A DNA stretch of 64,000 nucleotides from Ryuthela nishihirai (taxonomy: Eukaryota > Arthropoda > Arachnida > Araneae > Heptathelidae): contig JAWZYU010000001.1 of assembly GCA_038380435.1 (NCBI GenBank), positions 11,140,001 through 11,204,000 on the forward strand. The letters are read 5' to 3'. Below the pieces are notes generated by a model. That model saw nothing but the letters and a program-made list of their open reading frames with translations. It was not told where the DNA came from and ran no database searches. This document shows, one piece after another, positions 22,048-34,311 of this stretch (the first letter of the stretch is position 1; each line of letters starts with the position of its first letter). The position numbers and the translations under genes were made by a program.

Positions 22048-22365
22048 TTATAAATTATTACAGTAAATGCAAAGATTTCTAAATGGATAAGAGATAAATT
22101 GATCTGACCTTTCTAATGTCGTTGCATTGAAGATCAGCAACTCCACGGAAAATGATGATCTTCCCTCATCAGCATTAACCATCAGCATCCTCGGAATGTG
22201 AAAACGATTGAAGACAACGGGAAGGGGGCGGGGAATACTTTCTACTGTGAGATCCGGCGTCCAACTGAAATAAATTTCGTTTCTGGTTAACAATGCTTTC
22301 AAAGTAATATCCTGTTTCATGAAAAACTGCTTCATTCTTAATATCATTGTTGCGTCCATTTTCAT
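22048..22365 (-). CDS. Unassigned ORF, possible host exon
   Basis: The minus-strand ORF includes RMKQFFMKQDITLKALL, SWTPDLTVESIPRPLPVV, MVNADEGRSSFSVELLIFNA and DQFISYPFR. Unlike the other small ORFs here it has balanced, protein-like composition and alternating hydrophobic segments. The order, an xxQDITLK phrase then W-x-P, then a beta-rich stretch ending near PF, loosely recalls the extracellular domain of Cys-loop ligand-gated channels. No Cys-loop is in view, and the likeness is too weak to name a family. A possible splice donor (AAAG|GTCAGA, minus strand near 22107) would end the exon before the ORF's stop. An old pseudogene fragment is equally possible. Confidence 0.25.
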   Translation of the reverse strand: MKMDATMILRMKQFFMKQDITLKALLTRNEIYFSWTPDLTVESIPRPLPVVFNRFHIPRMLMVNADEGRSSFSVELLIFNATTLERSDQFISYPFRNLCIYCNNL

Positions 22366-23079
22366 CTCTTCAACAGATTCATTGTTGCCATTGCATTGTT
22401 TCGTTCCATCATATCAGAAATTTAAATTTAAAATCTCATATCACGTCAAGGAAATTTATTCAGTACAAAAGAAGTTAAATACGCATTTTAAAAGCCGGTT
22501 TCTTACTAATGCTACTAAAATAAAGCAACATTTATGTGTTTTTTTCTCGCATCGTCGTTTATGTGCCTGACAAATACAATTTTCTTTTAAATAAAAACAA
22601 AATTAATGAAAGAGGTATTTTTTTTTCTTTGGATAAGTTCTAACAAAAAATAAATCTTCCCATTTTTCGAATTTCCAGAAGTTTGAATTTCGGAAGTTAC
22701 AATGATGCTTGAATCGTAATATTGCAAACCTTTAAATCAATATTGCTTTTTTTTTATTAATAGTGATATTTTTTTGCGATAGAGTATGGCAAAAGAGATG
22801 TTTAAATTGACAGGAGAGATTTCACCCTCTCTCGTGGGGTGTCTGGGAGGAAAGGCGAATTAATTTCGGAAATTTAACATTTCGTTTTAGACAGACGTAA
22901 TTCATACTTTTTATATGCATTCCATAATTGAAATGACATCTTTTAAGCAAAAAAAAATACTTTGGCTAAATTTTCCATCTGTCTTTGTCAAAAATAATTT
23001 TTTTTATCACAAAGCCCATATGTGAAGGATTATTATTATTATTATTGCAAACAATAAAATAAATATTAAATGAACATTC
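22366..23079. other. AT-rich DNA, nothing recognised
   Basis: Homopolymer-rich; no supported features. Confidence 0.4.
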
Positions 23080-23262
23080 CCTGAAGCAACTGTTTGGCCC
23101 AGAGGTCTGACAGGAGACTGTCATCTTATCTGCCCTAGAGAAGATCTGTGAGGAAGGCGAGACTTCAGCAGAAAGACAACACAAACATCCATGCCTTACC
23201 CGGGACTCGAACCAGGTCCCTTTGATCAATAGCCAAGCATGGTAACCACTTGGTAACCGAGA
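23080..23262 (-). mobile_element. tRNA-derived SINE, family 2
   Basis: Family 2 has a different tRNA-like head (GTGGCCGAATGGTTAACGTGC, then GGGTTCGAGTCCCGGGTAAG) and a body with 'tttgtgttgtctttctgctg', 'gtctgacaggag' and a tail near 'caactgtttgagg'. This minus-strand copy keeps 'gggactcgaacc', the B box in reverse. Confidence 0.75.
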
Positions 23263-23382
23263 TGACAAAATATTTATTTCACCCTTTAAAATAATTGCAC
23301 TCATTTTATGACAAAATTGAAACGTTTAATGCTATTTGGAACCAAAATTATTAGAAATATTGGAAGTGGAAATTTCGCAGGT

Positions 23383-24265
23383 TGGGTTGTTTTATCTCTG
23401 ACAGGCACTTTTTTTGCACACAGTGGGCTAAATAAATAGGTCACAAGGATTCCGAGGGCTCAGAGAAGGTTGGGGAGCACACTATACAGCTGTTGGGAGA
23501 CAGATGTAGACTCCCGTCAAGCCATCAAACCTGTTTCTTAACGTGCATAGGGTATGGCCCGCCCATGGCTTTACATCCATGACGACGGAAGGTTTCCTTT
23601 GCAAGCCCATCGGTGTTACCCTTGCTGACCGAGGACAGGGAGGGGAGTTTTAATACATCTCAATGCTGGCCCACTGGATTGGGTTGTTTTACATCTGAGG
23701 GGAACCTTTTTGCAGACAATGGGCTAAATTGCCAGGTCAGAAGGATACCGAGGGCTCAGAGAAGGTTGGGGAGTGGTAACTCACTGGCCAGTTATTACGG
23801 CACAGATGGTAGCCTCGCGTCGAAGCCATCCAGCGTGTTCTTTATGATGCACAGGTCCCTACCTGTGCATCATAAAGAACACGCTGGATGGCTTCGACGC
23901 GAGGCTACCATCTGTGCCGTAATAACTGGCAGTGAGTTACCACTCCCCAACCTTCTCTGAGCCCTCGGTATCCTTCTGACCTGGCAATTTAGCCCATTGT
24001 CTGCAAAAAGGTTCCCCTCAGATGTAAAACAACCCAATCCAGTGGGCCAGCATTGAGATGTATTAAAACTCCCCTCCCTGTCCTCTTCTGTCATCTTCCG
24101 CACACGGAGGCACAGCTTAAGGTGCAATTCGACAGACGGCGGTCTTTCCAACCTCATCGATGGCTCATATTAACCAAGGGCAGAACAGGGAGTTTGGCAG
24201 AAATAAATGTCATCACTGACTCTAACCTCTGAACTTCAGATTGTGAGCGTGGCGCGCTGTCGACT
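23383..24265 (-). mobile_element. SINE family 1 cluster interrupted by an inverted duplication
   Basis: A minus-strand copy without its head runs from about 23383 to 23667. A second minus-strand copy begins at 23668, is broken at 23856, and resumes at about 24090 ('cttccgcacacgg') to 24265. The interval 23857-24085 is an inverted copy of the preceding 226 bp. Confidence 0.7.
23631..24085. repeat. Near-perfect 455-bp palindrome
   Basis: The left arm 23631-23856 (226 nt) and right arm 23861-24085 (225 nt) are reverse complements around a CCCT spacer. The only difference I see is one G in the left arm's 'ctggccagt'. The arms therefore translate to the same peptide from opposite strands. Such a structure can form a cruciform or long hairpin. 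It could also be an assembly artefact from a fold-back read. Confidence 0.9.
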
Positions 24266-24862
24266 GTAATCGAATCTCTACACACCGATCAACAGACGAT
24301 AAAATCAAGATTATAAATCGTCTGCGAAAACGATCTAAAATTTAAATGAAATTAACAATGAATGAATCACTTATTCGATTTATTTTAATTTTAAAGAAAG
24401 TTAGGGAGCTGATAAGGTATTTCGTCCAACAAAAGAACTCGACTTTCAGAGACATTTTTCCTGAACATGAATTACTCAACTGATTTCATCATTGGCAATA
24501 TGCTTCACCTTAACAACTTAGGTTTCACAATACAAGAAGAAAGATGGTTCTTTAAAGGTTTCAAATTTATATTTTGGGTTTAATCACAAATTCACACAAA
24601 ACCTTTTCAACAAAGACTTTCCTCTACTTTGAAGGGAATATTATTATCTTCCCAATGGTTCTATGCATTCGCAAACTCTCATTGCATATACACTGCCTAG
24701 AAAACATATACTGCTATGAAAGATCCCAAATGAATGGAACATTTCTTACTGACAGAAGTATTCTGTGTCACTGCAAAGTCCCATAAAAGACATAAAGGCA
24801 GTGGTGGAAAGCGAAGTGCAACATGGGTAAAAAGGGTGATCTAACTGACTTCGAAAGGAGTT
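24266..24862. other. AT-rich DNA, nothing recognised
   Basis: No supported feature; the 70-codon ORF 24574-24786 has no recognisable motif. Confidence 0.4.
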
Positions 24863-25150
24863 CGGTTGGGTTGTTTTGCCTCTGAACGGAGCTTTTTTTT
24901 GCACACATTGAGCTAAATAGCCAGGTCACAAGGACCCCAAGGGCTCAGAGAATGTTGGGAGGAGAGAACTATGCTGTTTCACACCGTTCATCTGATGGGA
25001 CGTAAAGTCGTGGCCCGTGTGTGGGAGAGCCATACCGAGTGCACGTTAAAGAACATGCTGGATGATCTTGAAAGAACTCTACCATCTTTCTCCTAACAGC
25101 TGTCCAGTGGGTTCCCTTCCCCAACTTTCTCTGAACCTTCGGGATCCTTG
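24863..25150. mobile_element. Two SINE family 1 fragments in opposite orientation
   Basis: 24863-24968 is the tail half on the minus strand. 24985-25150 is the body-to-tail half on the plus strand. They meet near 24975, giving a diverged inverted pair. Confidence 0.65.
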
Positions 25151-25525
25151 TTTCGGATAGTAAATAATGGCTAAAATATAAACGTTCTGCGTCAAAAGCA
25201 GAATAAGCACTTAATATGAACGTTTCAAATGGTGTCGCAAAACTCGGAGATTGTTTCATGTTTTTGGCAAAGAGGCATGATTCAGAATTATCTGTTAATC
25301 TCTTCCACGATTTCTGCCACTGTATCCAAAGTGAGGTGGTGAAACACTGTTTGAAATCCAAGTACCGATCCGGCAATAAAGAGATGAACAGGGGCAAAGC
25401 CATTGGTGTTGTACCAGGGTAACACCACAGTAAATTTTTAAAGAAACAGTAGCACTACAACGTGCATTTTCGTTGAAATATTGAAAAGTTCATAAAAAAA
25501 TACAGTTCTCTGCATCGTTGGTCAG

Positions 25526-25745
25526 GGTTATTTTATTTTGAGCGGCACTTTTTTCACACCGTGGGATAAAGGCCAGATCATGAAGACCCCTAGAGAGAGA
25601 GAGAAGGTTGGGGAGGGAGCCCACTGGACAGCTGTTAGGAGACAGATTGTAGCCTCCCGTCAATGCCATCCAGTATGTTCTTTAACGTGTACAGGGTATG
25701 ACTCTCCCGAACACGGGGCCACGGTTTAACCAAGCTCATTAGTGT
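25526..25745 (-). mobile_element. SINE family 1 fragment
   Basis: Minus-strand tail and body, from 'ttattttgagcggcactttttt' to about 'caagctcat'. The tRNA-like head is absent. Confidence 0.65.
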
Positions 25746-25749
25746 CTCC

Positions 25750-26170
25750 TACTGACTTCTTATGAATGAGATTTTGGCAGATCTTGGAGAGAACAAAATG
25801 AGGAGGATTCCTCACGAGATCAAAGACAGTGCCGAGTCGGTGATGATGTTTACCCGCTGTGTGGTTTACCCGCCGCGAGCATGAACTCTGCAGTACAGAT
25901 GTAAAATGGCGGGATCTGGTCCGATACGTGACGTCATAGCCCACCACTGCCGATCCCACCGAAGTGCCAGATTCTGAGTTATTAGTAACGAGAGGCAGGC
26001 AAATCAGGTTTTTAGCTTGATGACAGACAGAGCGATGCTGAGTACGTGCAGTCGGGCGCAGAAAGATCCATCCTGGAAATGGGAAATTCGGCGGGAAACA
26101 ACGAGTAATGGTCGTCAGCAGACGACTGGGCGACACTATTGATATTGATGTTGATGCCTCGCAGGTTAAC
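25750..26170 (-). promoter_or_regulatory. GC-richer block with CRE and YY1-like sites
   Basis: This block of about 400 bp is visibly richer in GC and CpG than its surroundings. On the minus strand it contains TATGACGTCACG (full CRE) near 25925 and CCCGCCATTTTAC (YY1-like) near 25900. A 136-codon minus-strand ORF crosses it without a recognisable domain. It could be an orphan or host promoter, or part of an unrecognised repeat. Confidence 0.3.
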
Positions 26171-26336
26171 GTCTACTACCAAACTGAAAGGTTGAATTGA
26201 ACTATAGAGAATAGAATTCTAAATAAAAAAATTTAAAAAATCTGTCTTCCTATAGAGCCCTAAAGAGTAGAAAATAAACCTGAATCATATCGATGGTGCA
26301 GTCGGTCACTGAGTTGGTATTCACTTCAAACGAAGA

Positions 26337-26452
26337 TAGGGTTAGGTTGTTTTACCTCTGAGCTGCACATATTTGCACACCATGGGCTAAATGACCAGGT
26401 CACAAGATCCCGAAAGACTGAGAGAAGGTTGGGGGAGGGGACCCACTGGATG
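26337..26452 (-). mobile_element. SINE family 1 tail fragment
   Basis: 'gttttacctctgagc' through 'gggggaggggacccactgga', minus strand, body and head missing. Confidence 0.65.
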
Positions 26453-26464
26453 GCAATGATATGC

Positions 26465-26910
26465 AGTGCTCTTAATTTAGGAGAGAGCACTCTGCGAAAT
26501 ATTAGAGATAATGCTAAAAAAAATAATAAAGCAACATTAAAGCATGAAAACCTTTAAGTTTGCAAAAATCGTCGTATAAGCGGTCAAGGATAAAGAAAAA
26601 AAAGTGCTGGTGACACGACTGCAAGAACAACGATGCTGTAAAGTGCCCCTAGCCAAGCTATGATCTATGCTAAAGCACGAAGTACATCTGTTGATTAGAA
26701 AGGAAATGACAATGATACAGAACGTTTTACTACAAGTCATGGCTGGTTTTCCGAATCCAAAGTGCGTCATAGTTTTAAGAATGGAAAAATGAATGGGGAA
26801 ATGTTGACTTGGAAACCGCCGAAAATTTTCTTGAAGAATTGAAAGATCTCACAGAAGAGGGTGGATTTCATAAGTATGATGCACGGTGGCCTGACAATTC
26901 ACACTCTACA
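26465..26910 (+). pseudogene. Tigger/pogo-like transposase relic
   Basis: Across shifting frames the plus strand reads LNLGESTLRNIRDNAKK, then AKARSTSVD, TTSHGWFSESK and VDLETAENFLEELKDLTEEGGF. This is the order seen in jerky/Tigger (pogo-group) transposases: helix-turn-helix, CENP-B-type second DNA-binding domain ending in GWF, then the start of the DDE domain. Several stops and shifts are present. The catalytic region is largely missing, so the copy is dead. Confidence 0.6.
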
Positions 26911-28389
26911 TTCATTGCTAAATACAATTCCATTAATAATAGCAGATGAAGCACTATATCTCTCCATTATGCATAACAGTTTGTGAAGGTATACTGGAAA
27001 ACCCGTAATCGAACTTTTAACCACGTGGTCACTAACCACTTTAGGCTCTTCCAATCAGAGTTAATGACAGTATAGTTTGTGTCCCCACAGCTACATGGAG
27101 TTAACAATTATCCTTACTTACTCAGGCGACATACTCATAGGCTTATAATATTACTATACACTGCATCATGAAGTTTTTTTTTTTAAATCGATAGATGAAC
27201 GTGTACAACTTCAAAAACACCAGGAAAACCACTTGTTGGATTGCAGCACTTTCCGCCTATATATTCCAAAAGGCTTCAGTGCTAAATGAATTAAGCCTGT
27301 ACAATTTAACATTACATTACACAATGGCCGCTAATCTGCAAGACATTTGATTTACATCACTTGGTTCTATATAGTCTAACATTACAAAATTTCTTCTCCC
27401 GTTATGGTGACAATCATTTCACACAAAAGGACTATGTAGTCTGAGAGTACAAAATTCTCTTTTTTTTTCATTCCACAGCAATTAATGGCGTATAAAACAT
27501 TTGGTGTACTTCACTTAATACTATGCGATCTACACTATAAAATCCTTCCTTAATGCAACAGATATTTGGCCTACAAGCTATTCATCAAACTCCAATTAGC
27601 TCGATTACAATATAATATTGCAAAATTCAACTCTAGTCAGGACATTTCAATTCATTTGCTCACTTAATTGCATTAATACATAAATTAATCTTAATCATTT
27701 CACTCTATACCCAAAAGGTACAAACTCCTATTTTCGTTGTACCAGACGTCACCACTTTACATGACATTCAGCCCACTTCCCAAACTCTGAATCCCTGAAA
27801 TGGTGTGTGTATGCATGGTGTCCCCGGAAAAGGGATAAAATGTGCGGGAGGACGTACGCCTATAGGCCAATGGCTCTCGGCGGTGATCGCACATTCATGT
27901 TGGCACTTCAAGAATCTACTGCATTCACTCGAGATGACCATCGCTGCCAAAAACTGAGAGAAGAAGACCGAATGTCCGTTTTTTTTTCCTTTTCAGTACT
28001 CATTTTTTGGCCACCTGGTGGAGTCGAGGTGCGAATCGTGCAGCCATCTGGTGTTTTTGTTGATAGTGACAGGTCACATAGCTCACCCCTTTGATACCTG
28101 GGGGGGGGGGGGGGGGAGCAACGGACACGTCGCGAACTTTCCACGCAAGCGACGAGGTCCTTCCTCAACAGGAGCTGAACGCAGAAATATGGACGAAATG
28201 TAAAAATGTTACTATTAATGGAAGACAATGGCGTCCAAAAAAAATTCTTCACTCTAATAGTCGTGCCCATGTGTAATTTTATGTCCTTCATTCTAGCATT
28301 CGTGTCCGTTTGATAAAATTACTGTGGGCATGACAATAGAAGCGGAGTTTTACCGATGCATATCACAAGTCTGAGGAGTTTGACGGTCA
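26911..28389. other. Non-coding DNA with a poly-G run near 28.1 kb
   Basis: An uninterrupted G tract lies at about 28101-28118. ORFs across it are frame accidents. Nothing else is recognised. Confidence 0.4.
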
Positions 28390-29260
28390 TGGGAGAATGT
28401 TCACACCTTGGAGACTGTCCATTATTGCACGTGCAGTGTGTGGAGTGGCATTGCCCTGCTGCAGAATCAGTTCAGGCATGATGGTAAGGATGGGTTATGC
28501 CACAGGATTAACGATGTCATCAATGGAACGTCTTTCTATTAGCGCACCAGAAACATGGAGGAGAGGTGTTCGGCCGCCATATGTGATACCACCCCATACC
28601 ATTGACCACGGTGGGGAGCCGTATTGCAGCTAATAGAATAATCTTCCTCATATCTTGACGATGCCGACACCATGCTGACAAACGGCCATCTGGCATGTTG
28701 AAGCAGAATTGGAATTCATCTGCGAACAACACTCTCCTCCATTCAGTAGTCCAATGTTGCCTTGCTCGACACTAGTGGAAACAGCATAACCGGCGATGTC
28801 GCTGCAATGGGTATGCCGAATTGGAAGTCTTGCCCTCATTCCTGGGTCATTCAAACGTTGTCTACTCGTTTGTGTGGAGATCATGGTACCTAAAATGGTC
28901 TTCAAATCATTCTGCTGCACAGTTGCTATGGTGAAAGGGTCGCGAACTGCCCTCCTGCAGAGCATGTAATCTTCACTTTCTGTGGTGTGACGTGCTGGTC
29001 TCGTACCTGTCCTTCGTGCCATTTGGTGCTCCATGATGTTGTGGGAGAGGCACCATTGCACTGTGCTCGCATTGCGCCCCATACGTGTGACAATTGCTCG
29101 AAAGCTGAATCCGAGCTCTCGCACATCGACGATTCACTCTTTCTCTCTCTCAGAAGGGGTCAGTTGCGCATAAGGGTTCGCCGGCATGTCCAAGGCATGT
29201 TCCGAACATTTACACAGCATGCACTCCAACCTCTCTGTCGGTGATGCTACGATGCAAGCT
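28320..29260 (-). pseudogene. Tc1-like transposase pseudogene
   Basis: Tc1/mariner transposases cut and paste DNA at TA sites using a DDE catalytic triad. On the minus strand the relic reads RELGFSFRAIVTRMGRNASTV (helix-turn-helix), DLKTILGTMISTQTSRQRL, GMRARLPIR, HWTTEW-RVLFADEFQFCF (first catalytic Asp present) and IMPELILQQGNATPHTARAI (the second catalytic Asp is Gly), then a degraded PSNSSDL (third Asp region) after a stop. Several frameshifts separate these pieces. No terminal inverted repeats were identified. The substitution at the second Asp alone would abolish activity. Confidence 0.75.
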
Positions 29261-31117
29261 TGTGGCCTCCGGAATTTATCCACGGCTCTGTGCGTGTCAC
29301 ATGTCCACTTGCTGCTGAACTTTGCTCATTTGCATCTATATATCTCATGACCGATTGCCTCCTGCGAATTACATATCTCTATTTCCATTCCTTCTTGGTG
29401 TTGCGATTTCCACTTTGAGCAATGTATATTATTCTCATAATACTGAGCAAAATTGATTTGATACAGTGAGTTAACTAAAGAAATTAAATAACAAACAAAT
29501 GTAAGAATATCGGAGAACAGAAATCGAATAAGTTATAACATTGTTTGGAATTTACACAATATGGTATTTCGACATGTGTGGCACTGATCTTTTCATTTTA
29601 ATAACTTGATTAATTTAAGGATTTTTTCTAACTTCTATTCTTTGTTATGTCGATGAAGAGATACTTACTGCTCTACACACATTCAAAACTGCGATCTTAA
29701 TCTAAAACATATACGGAACTGCTGAAACTTATTTTTTGAATACAGAATTACCGTAGATCCAGACGAAGTGTCAAATGTTAATAAGTGATTCACTTTGACT
29801 ATTACTTCCAAATACAATTAATTAAAAAACCGAAACGTAAAGTATAGAAATTCAAATTATTTTTTTTCTTCCCTAATAGTAAACATTTCTTTCCTCGACG
29901 GACATTCCAACAGTTGACATTGATGATAATCTAATTTGAAACTGAAGAGAAACGAAAAATATTTTTCTAACCACTGGACTCTAATTTGTTCAGAGCAAAT
30001 AAAATACTTTTCCTTTCGTTCAGTAAATTTTGTTTCTTTCCTTGAGCTTTTAAATCTTCAAAATTACACTTTGCATATTGCCTGCAGCAAAGCAATATGT
30101 TTTTCCTTTCATAATTAGAAATAATAATCTTTTTCTACGGTATTCGCTCTTTGAAATGGTTTGCAACTGCACATGGCTTTTCTTCCTTTCATTCTGTGAC
30201 TCCCCTTAACCGTCACTTTCCTTAACTTGTAAAAACATAAACGCTGGAACAATTCCTCCTGCCAATTAGCAAGAAATTCATTTCACCATGGATATGACAT
30301 TGTTTGTAAAGGTAATTATTCAGTTTACGCAGGGAGTTTTTGTGAGTGATTTGGGTGATTCCAAATTCTCATTTTGGGCAAAAATACATAAAATTTGTAT
30401 AAACAGTACTGTTGCATTTGAATGTTTGGAAACCGAGGGTAATTCGAAATAAGTAAACAGACTATAAATGAACTAATTTAATCACTAAGGCAATAAAATT
30501 ACATAAAATCATAAGCGATTTCTGAACTAATCGCACTAAACACCAATGTGCTATCTATCGGTATTAAATGATCCTGTGATCAAAATTTCTAGACTATTTG
30601 TTAAACCAAAAGCATTCTCTGCAATGCAGATATATTGCAATTTTACTTGAAATGATGACTTTTTTACTAGTTAAATATCTACAATTTCACAAATCAAAAT
30701 TGTCCCTAAAGATTATTTTTCTCAATACTAAACGCGCACAGATCAAGATAAACCGCTTTCTTCTACACATGCATTCTCCAGACTACGGCTGTATTCTTTT
30801 TTTTTAACTTCATCGTTCAAACTCGTTAGTGACGTAATTTACACTCCATGCTACACCTCGGGTGCCACGTAATACTACAGTCTCGTTTTCATTATTGCTT
30901 GTATGTATTCTGTTTCAATATATTTTAGAGTGTTTATATGTCTCTTTGTCCGACAGCTCCTCCGAAACGGTCATAGCTAAGAAAAGGCCACCTCGATAAC
31001 ATAAGCCTGGACACTGCAGTAACAGAAGACCTAATTTTGAAAAATATAGCAGTTTTAAAGAAGCATATCTACTGGACAACCGTTAAGTTATGATGGGAGT
31101 CTTCCTTAAAGCCATAA
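29261..31117. other. AT-rich DNA, nothing recognised
   Basis: No supported gene. ORFs at 29936-30118 and 30598-30807 are short, lysine/isoleucine/phenylalanine-rich and without motif. Confidence 0.4.
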
Positions 31118-31165
31118 ATTGTGTTCTTTAATGTGCACAGGTTGTGGCTTTTCTGCGCATAGTTA
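31115..31165 (-). mobile_element. SINE family 1 short fragment
   Basis: 'gtgttctttaatgtgcacagg' followed by a diverged continuation matches the middle of the SINE body on the minus strand. Confidence 0.45.
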
Positions 31166-34098
31166 CAGCTTGCATGCTATTCGATAAATGTCTGCTTTTC
31201 CATCTCGGTTATATATTTTTTCACATCCACGTCTGAGTGATGGAAGTGAACTCTCACAGTTGACATCCGAACCCTCAAACTTCAGTTTACTAAGTTGGAA
31301 AACTATTAAAATCGTCATATCAAATTACAAATGCTATATGTGTGTGTTTTCAATTGAGATATCACACTGTTTATTCTCTGTGGTATATTATACTTAGAGG
31401 TTCCTTTTAAAGACGAATAGGCTGCCTGAAGTGATTTTTTTGTCTTCCAATTCCTTATATTCCATTTTGTTTGATACTTCTTTTTTATCGCATTGCTCTT
31501 ACCTTATAAACAAAAAATCAGAAGCAAACTATTGCTAGAATTTCAAGTGTTCTCTGCAATTACTTAAATTCTCTACGTGCTGTTCTTTACATTTTTAATG
31601 AAGCTAAATTATATATTTATCTAGGAATGTTTACCAACATTGAAACATCATGATCTAAGATTTTGTGTAAATAATAGGTATGTTTTATTTTCCCCCCTCC
31701 CTTCATTTTAAATAGCATTATTTTTCAGTAGAAACCAGCTCCTTCAGATACGTTACCCATTATATTTCACCAAATTAAAGAAAAAGCTCGCAATTCCGTC
31801 TTGACTCGCTATAAAGTGTAATCGGAATACTAAGGCTTCGATTTTTACGACAATGTCTTTATGATCCATTTGAAGATAACTGTTCCTTTTAAAACTCTTC
31901 GGATTAGTAACGAGCTAGATTTAAAACCCATGTGATGGCACTTTCGAAACTATATTTCACTTTTAAATTACTCGCTGAACCAAAGATAGCATTTTCAAAA
32001 GAGGATTTTTCCGAGCTTCTTTTTCATGCGTTCATTCCTCTCATTATCCATTCCTTGTTATCAACTCATTTATTATGTTAACCATATGCATTATGTTGAA
32101 CGAACAATGCTCCCCTTTCTGCGAAGTTTTCGCTGCAGTGAAAACACTTTGCAAATGCTTCCTTCGATAAAATCCATACTGAAGACGAGTCTCCTTTTGT
32201 TGTGTCAACATTTTGCTTTCCGACATTTATCGAGTCCTGGTACAAATTAGTTCCATTTAACATCACACGAAGAGAACACTGAACATGGATGTTTAAAGAA
32301 GCGTATTTTTATTAGTTTAAGCCTGGAATTCGGTTCCTTTCTGAAACAATTTCTGAAAAAGGTAAACTTATTTCTGAAAGACAGATTCAATTTTAAAAGG
32401 AAATATATTACTCATTTATTTAGTTTGTGTTCTGTCGCACAAAACACAAACACTTAAATGAAACAAAAATGACAGAAAAGTTCCTTTCATCTTTATTCAC
32501 TTTTAGAATTATGCTTTGTTAGGCAACTTTAATGATATTTTTATTATTCCTCGAACTAATACTCCGCATCAGTGGTCCCCAACTTGTATTTTAAGGGCAG
32601 CATGAGACCCCAAGGGTGATTTCATTCGAATCTCAGTTCTTTTAACAAAGCGAAAATATTTGTGTACGCTCAGAATCTATAAAATTATGATTATGATGAT
32701 AAAACTGTATTAAAATCTATTGTTCCTATTCCACGAAGTAAAATGAATGAAAAGTTATACCTATCATGCATTTCTTATTTCTGTGGCCCTCGTTCCAGGC
32801 TTGATGATTCAATGTGGTCAAAGTCGAATTAACATAATGGCCGGAGGCCACACCTTCAAAGAGGGCCTCTGTCATGTGGTAGACGAGTGGTGAACCACTC
32901 CCGAACTTCCTTTAAATATCTCTGTTAATTAATCGTCACCAGTTACTGTGGGTGAAATCACATATTCGCGGGTTTTTACACCCGTGTTTAAGTGTGCATC
33001 AGACGTGCCGTGCCTTCGACGAAAGAAATACATGTCCAATGCACTGAGTAGAGAATGGCACACTGTTTATTTACATTCCTCCATACACATTACATGGGAA
33101 TGTGCTCCATTCTGTGGGTCTTAGCTGCGCTCAACACTTCGTTGGATGAAATGGTTTTATCGATGTTTCTTAGAGATTTTCCCCATTCAGCTTTATAAAA
33201 CTTGAATACTGCTTTGCTTTTGCAGGCATTCATATAATGAGGTGGAAATCTGAACTTTCCCGTACAGAAATCGCTTTACAGACCTCAAAACTCGGCGAAA
33301 AGATATCATAATCCCTGCCTACATAACTGGCTTACACAGAACCTAACCATGCTCCTTTAGGGTTTACGAGAAAGAGCTATGTCATTTTGACGTACTAAGC
33401 AAACGTGACTTCTCCGTTCATAAGCAACACTCATTCTGATTGTTGACTTCGCCTCTCCCCCAAAGGATATTAAACGATAAAGAATGTAAGGCTCGCAAAC
33501 ACGTAACTAACGCCATCATAGATCGTTGTGTGTTGGTGTACTGCGAGGACAATGGAGGACAGGCTATCATTCGCTGTTAAGAGTTCAGAGTGTCGAAGAG
33601 TTGGTTGTTAGTGTATCACAAGTAGAGTAATTATCCCAACCAGTTAATAAAGAACATTGCGATTTTTGGTACGGATATATCGAACAAGTCTCTTCTCGAT
33701 GATGGCAATGGACCATTATTTCCGAGTTAAGTCTGTTTATATATATTAAATTCAATCTGGTGCAAGTATTGGTTGTACCGAAATATCAAAGATAGCAATG
33801 TCCTGTGATTTCAATGTGCTTTTTCTTCCTAATTCTACTTCATTACTTTCTTAAATTATGTTGTATGTGCAATAGTTATGTGTAACTTATTCTGTTCTTA
33901 TATTTATTAAGTGTAACCAATACTGATTCAAGCACAGTTACATAATATTTGTAACTTCGTAAACATTAACTGATTATTTTATTTATGGTCGTACAACATA
34001 AAGCGGCTTATTCTTTCTTGTATCTGAATATAGTACTATTTACATTTGTGCAGTCAATGACTAATATTTATCCTGGACATATCGTCTATCTAATAGAA
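31166..34098. other. AT-rich DNA; possible hAT-like end at 32571
   Basis: CAGTGGTCCCCAAC near 32571 resembles a hAT terminal repeat but has no partner end. No credible coding sequence is seen across nearly 3 kb. Confidence 0.35.
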
Positions 34099-34303
34099 CA
34101 GGGGTTCTCAACGTGGGGTAGGCGGTAAACTTTTTTGGGATACGCCGTGAGAGCTCAAAAGTCGCTAGATCTAGTAACAATACATATGTTTTATTTTATT
34201 CCCATTGTTATAGTATAACTATATTTTATCTATCTATACAAGGGGTACGCCAGTTACATACACATTTCCAGGTACGTGAAGCATAAAAGGTTGAGAATCA
34301 CTG
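34099..34303 (-). mobile_element. hAT MITE, compact 205-bp copy with target duplication
   Basis: It has CAGGGGTTCTCAACG at one end and ...TTGAGAATCACTG at the other, and is flanked by TAATAGAA (34091-34098) and TAATAGAG (34304-34311), an 8-bp target duplication with one mismatch. It is inverted relative to the array at 2-12.4 kb. This copy fixes the true ends and superfamily of the MITE from which the satellite grew. Confidence 0.85.
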
Positions 34304-34311
34304 TAATAGAG

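Noticed and set aside
23613..24157. Two matching genes on opposite strands
   Set aside because: They are the two arms of the palindrome within SINE sequence.
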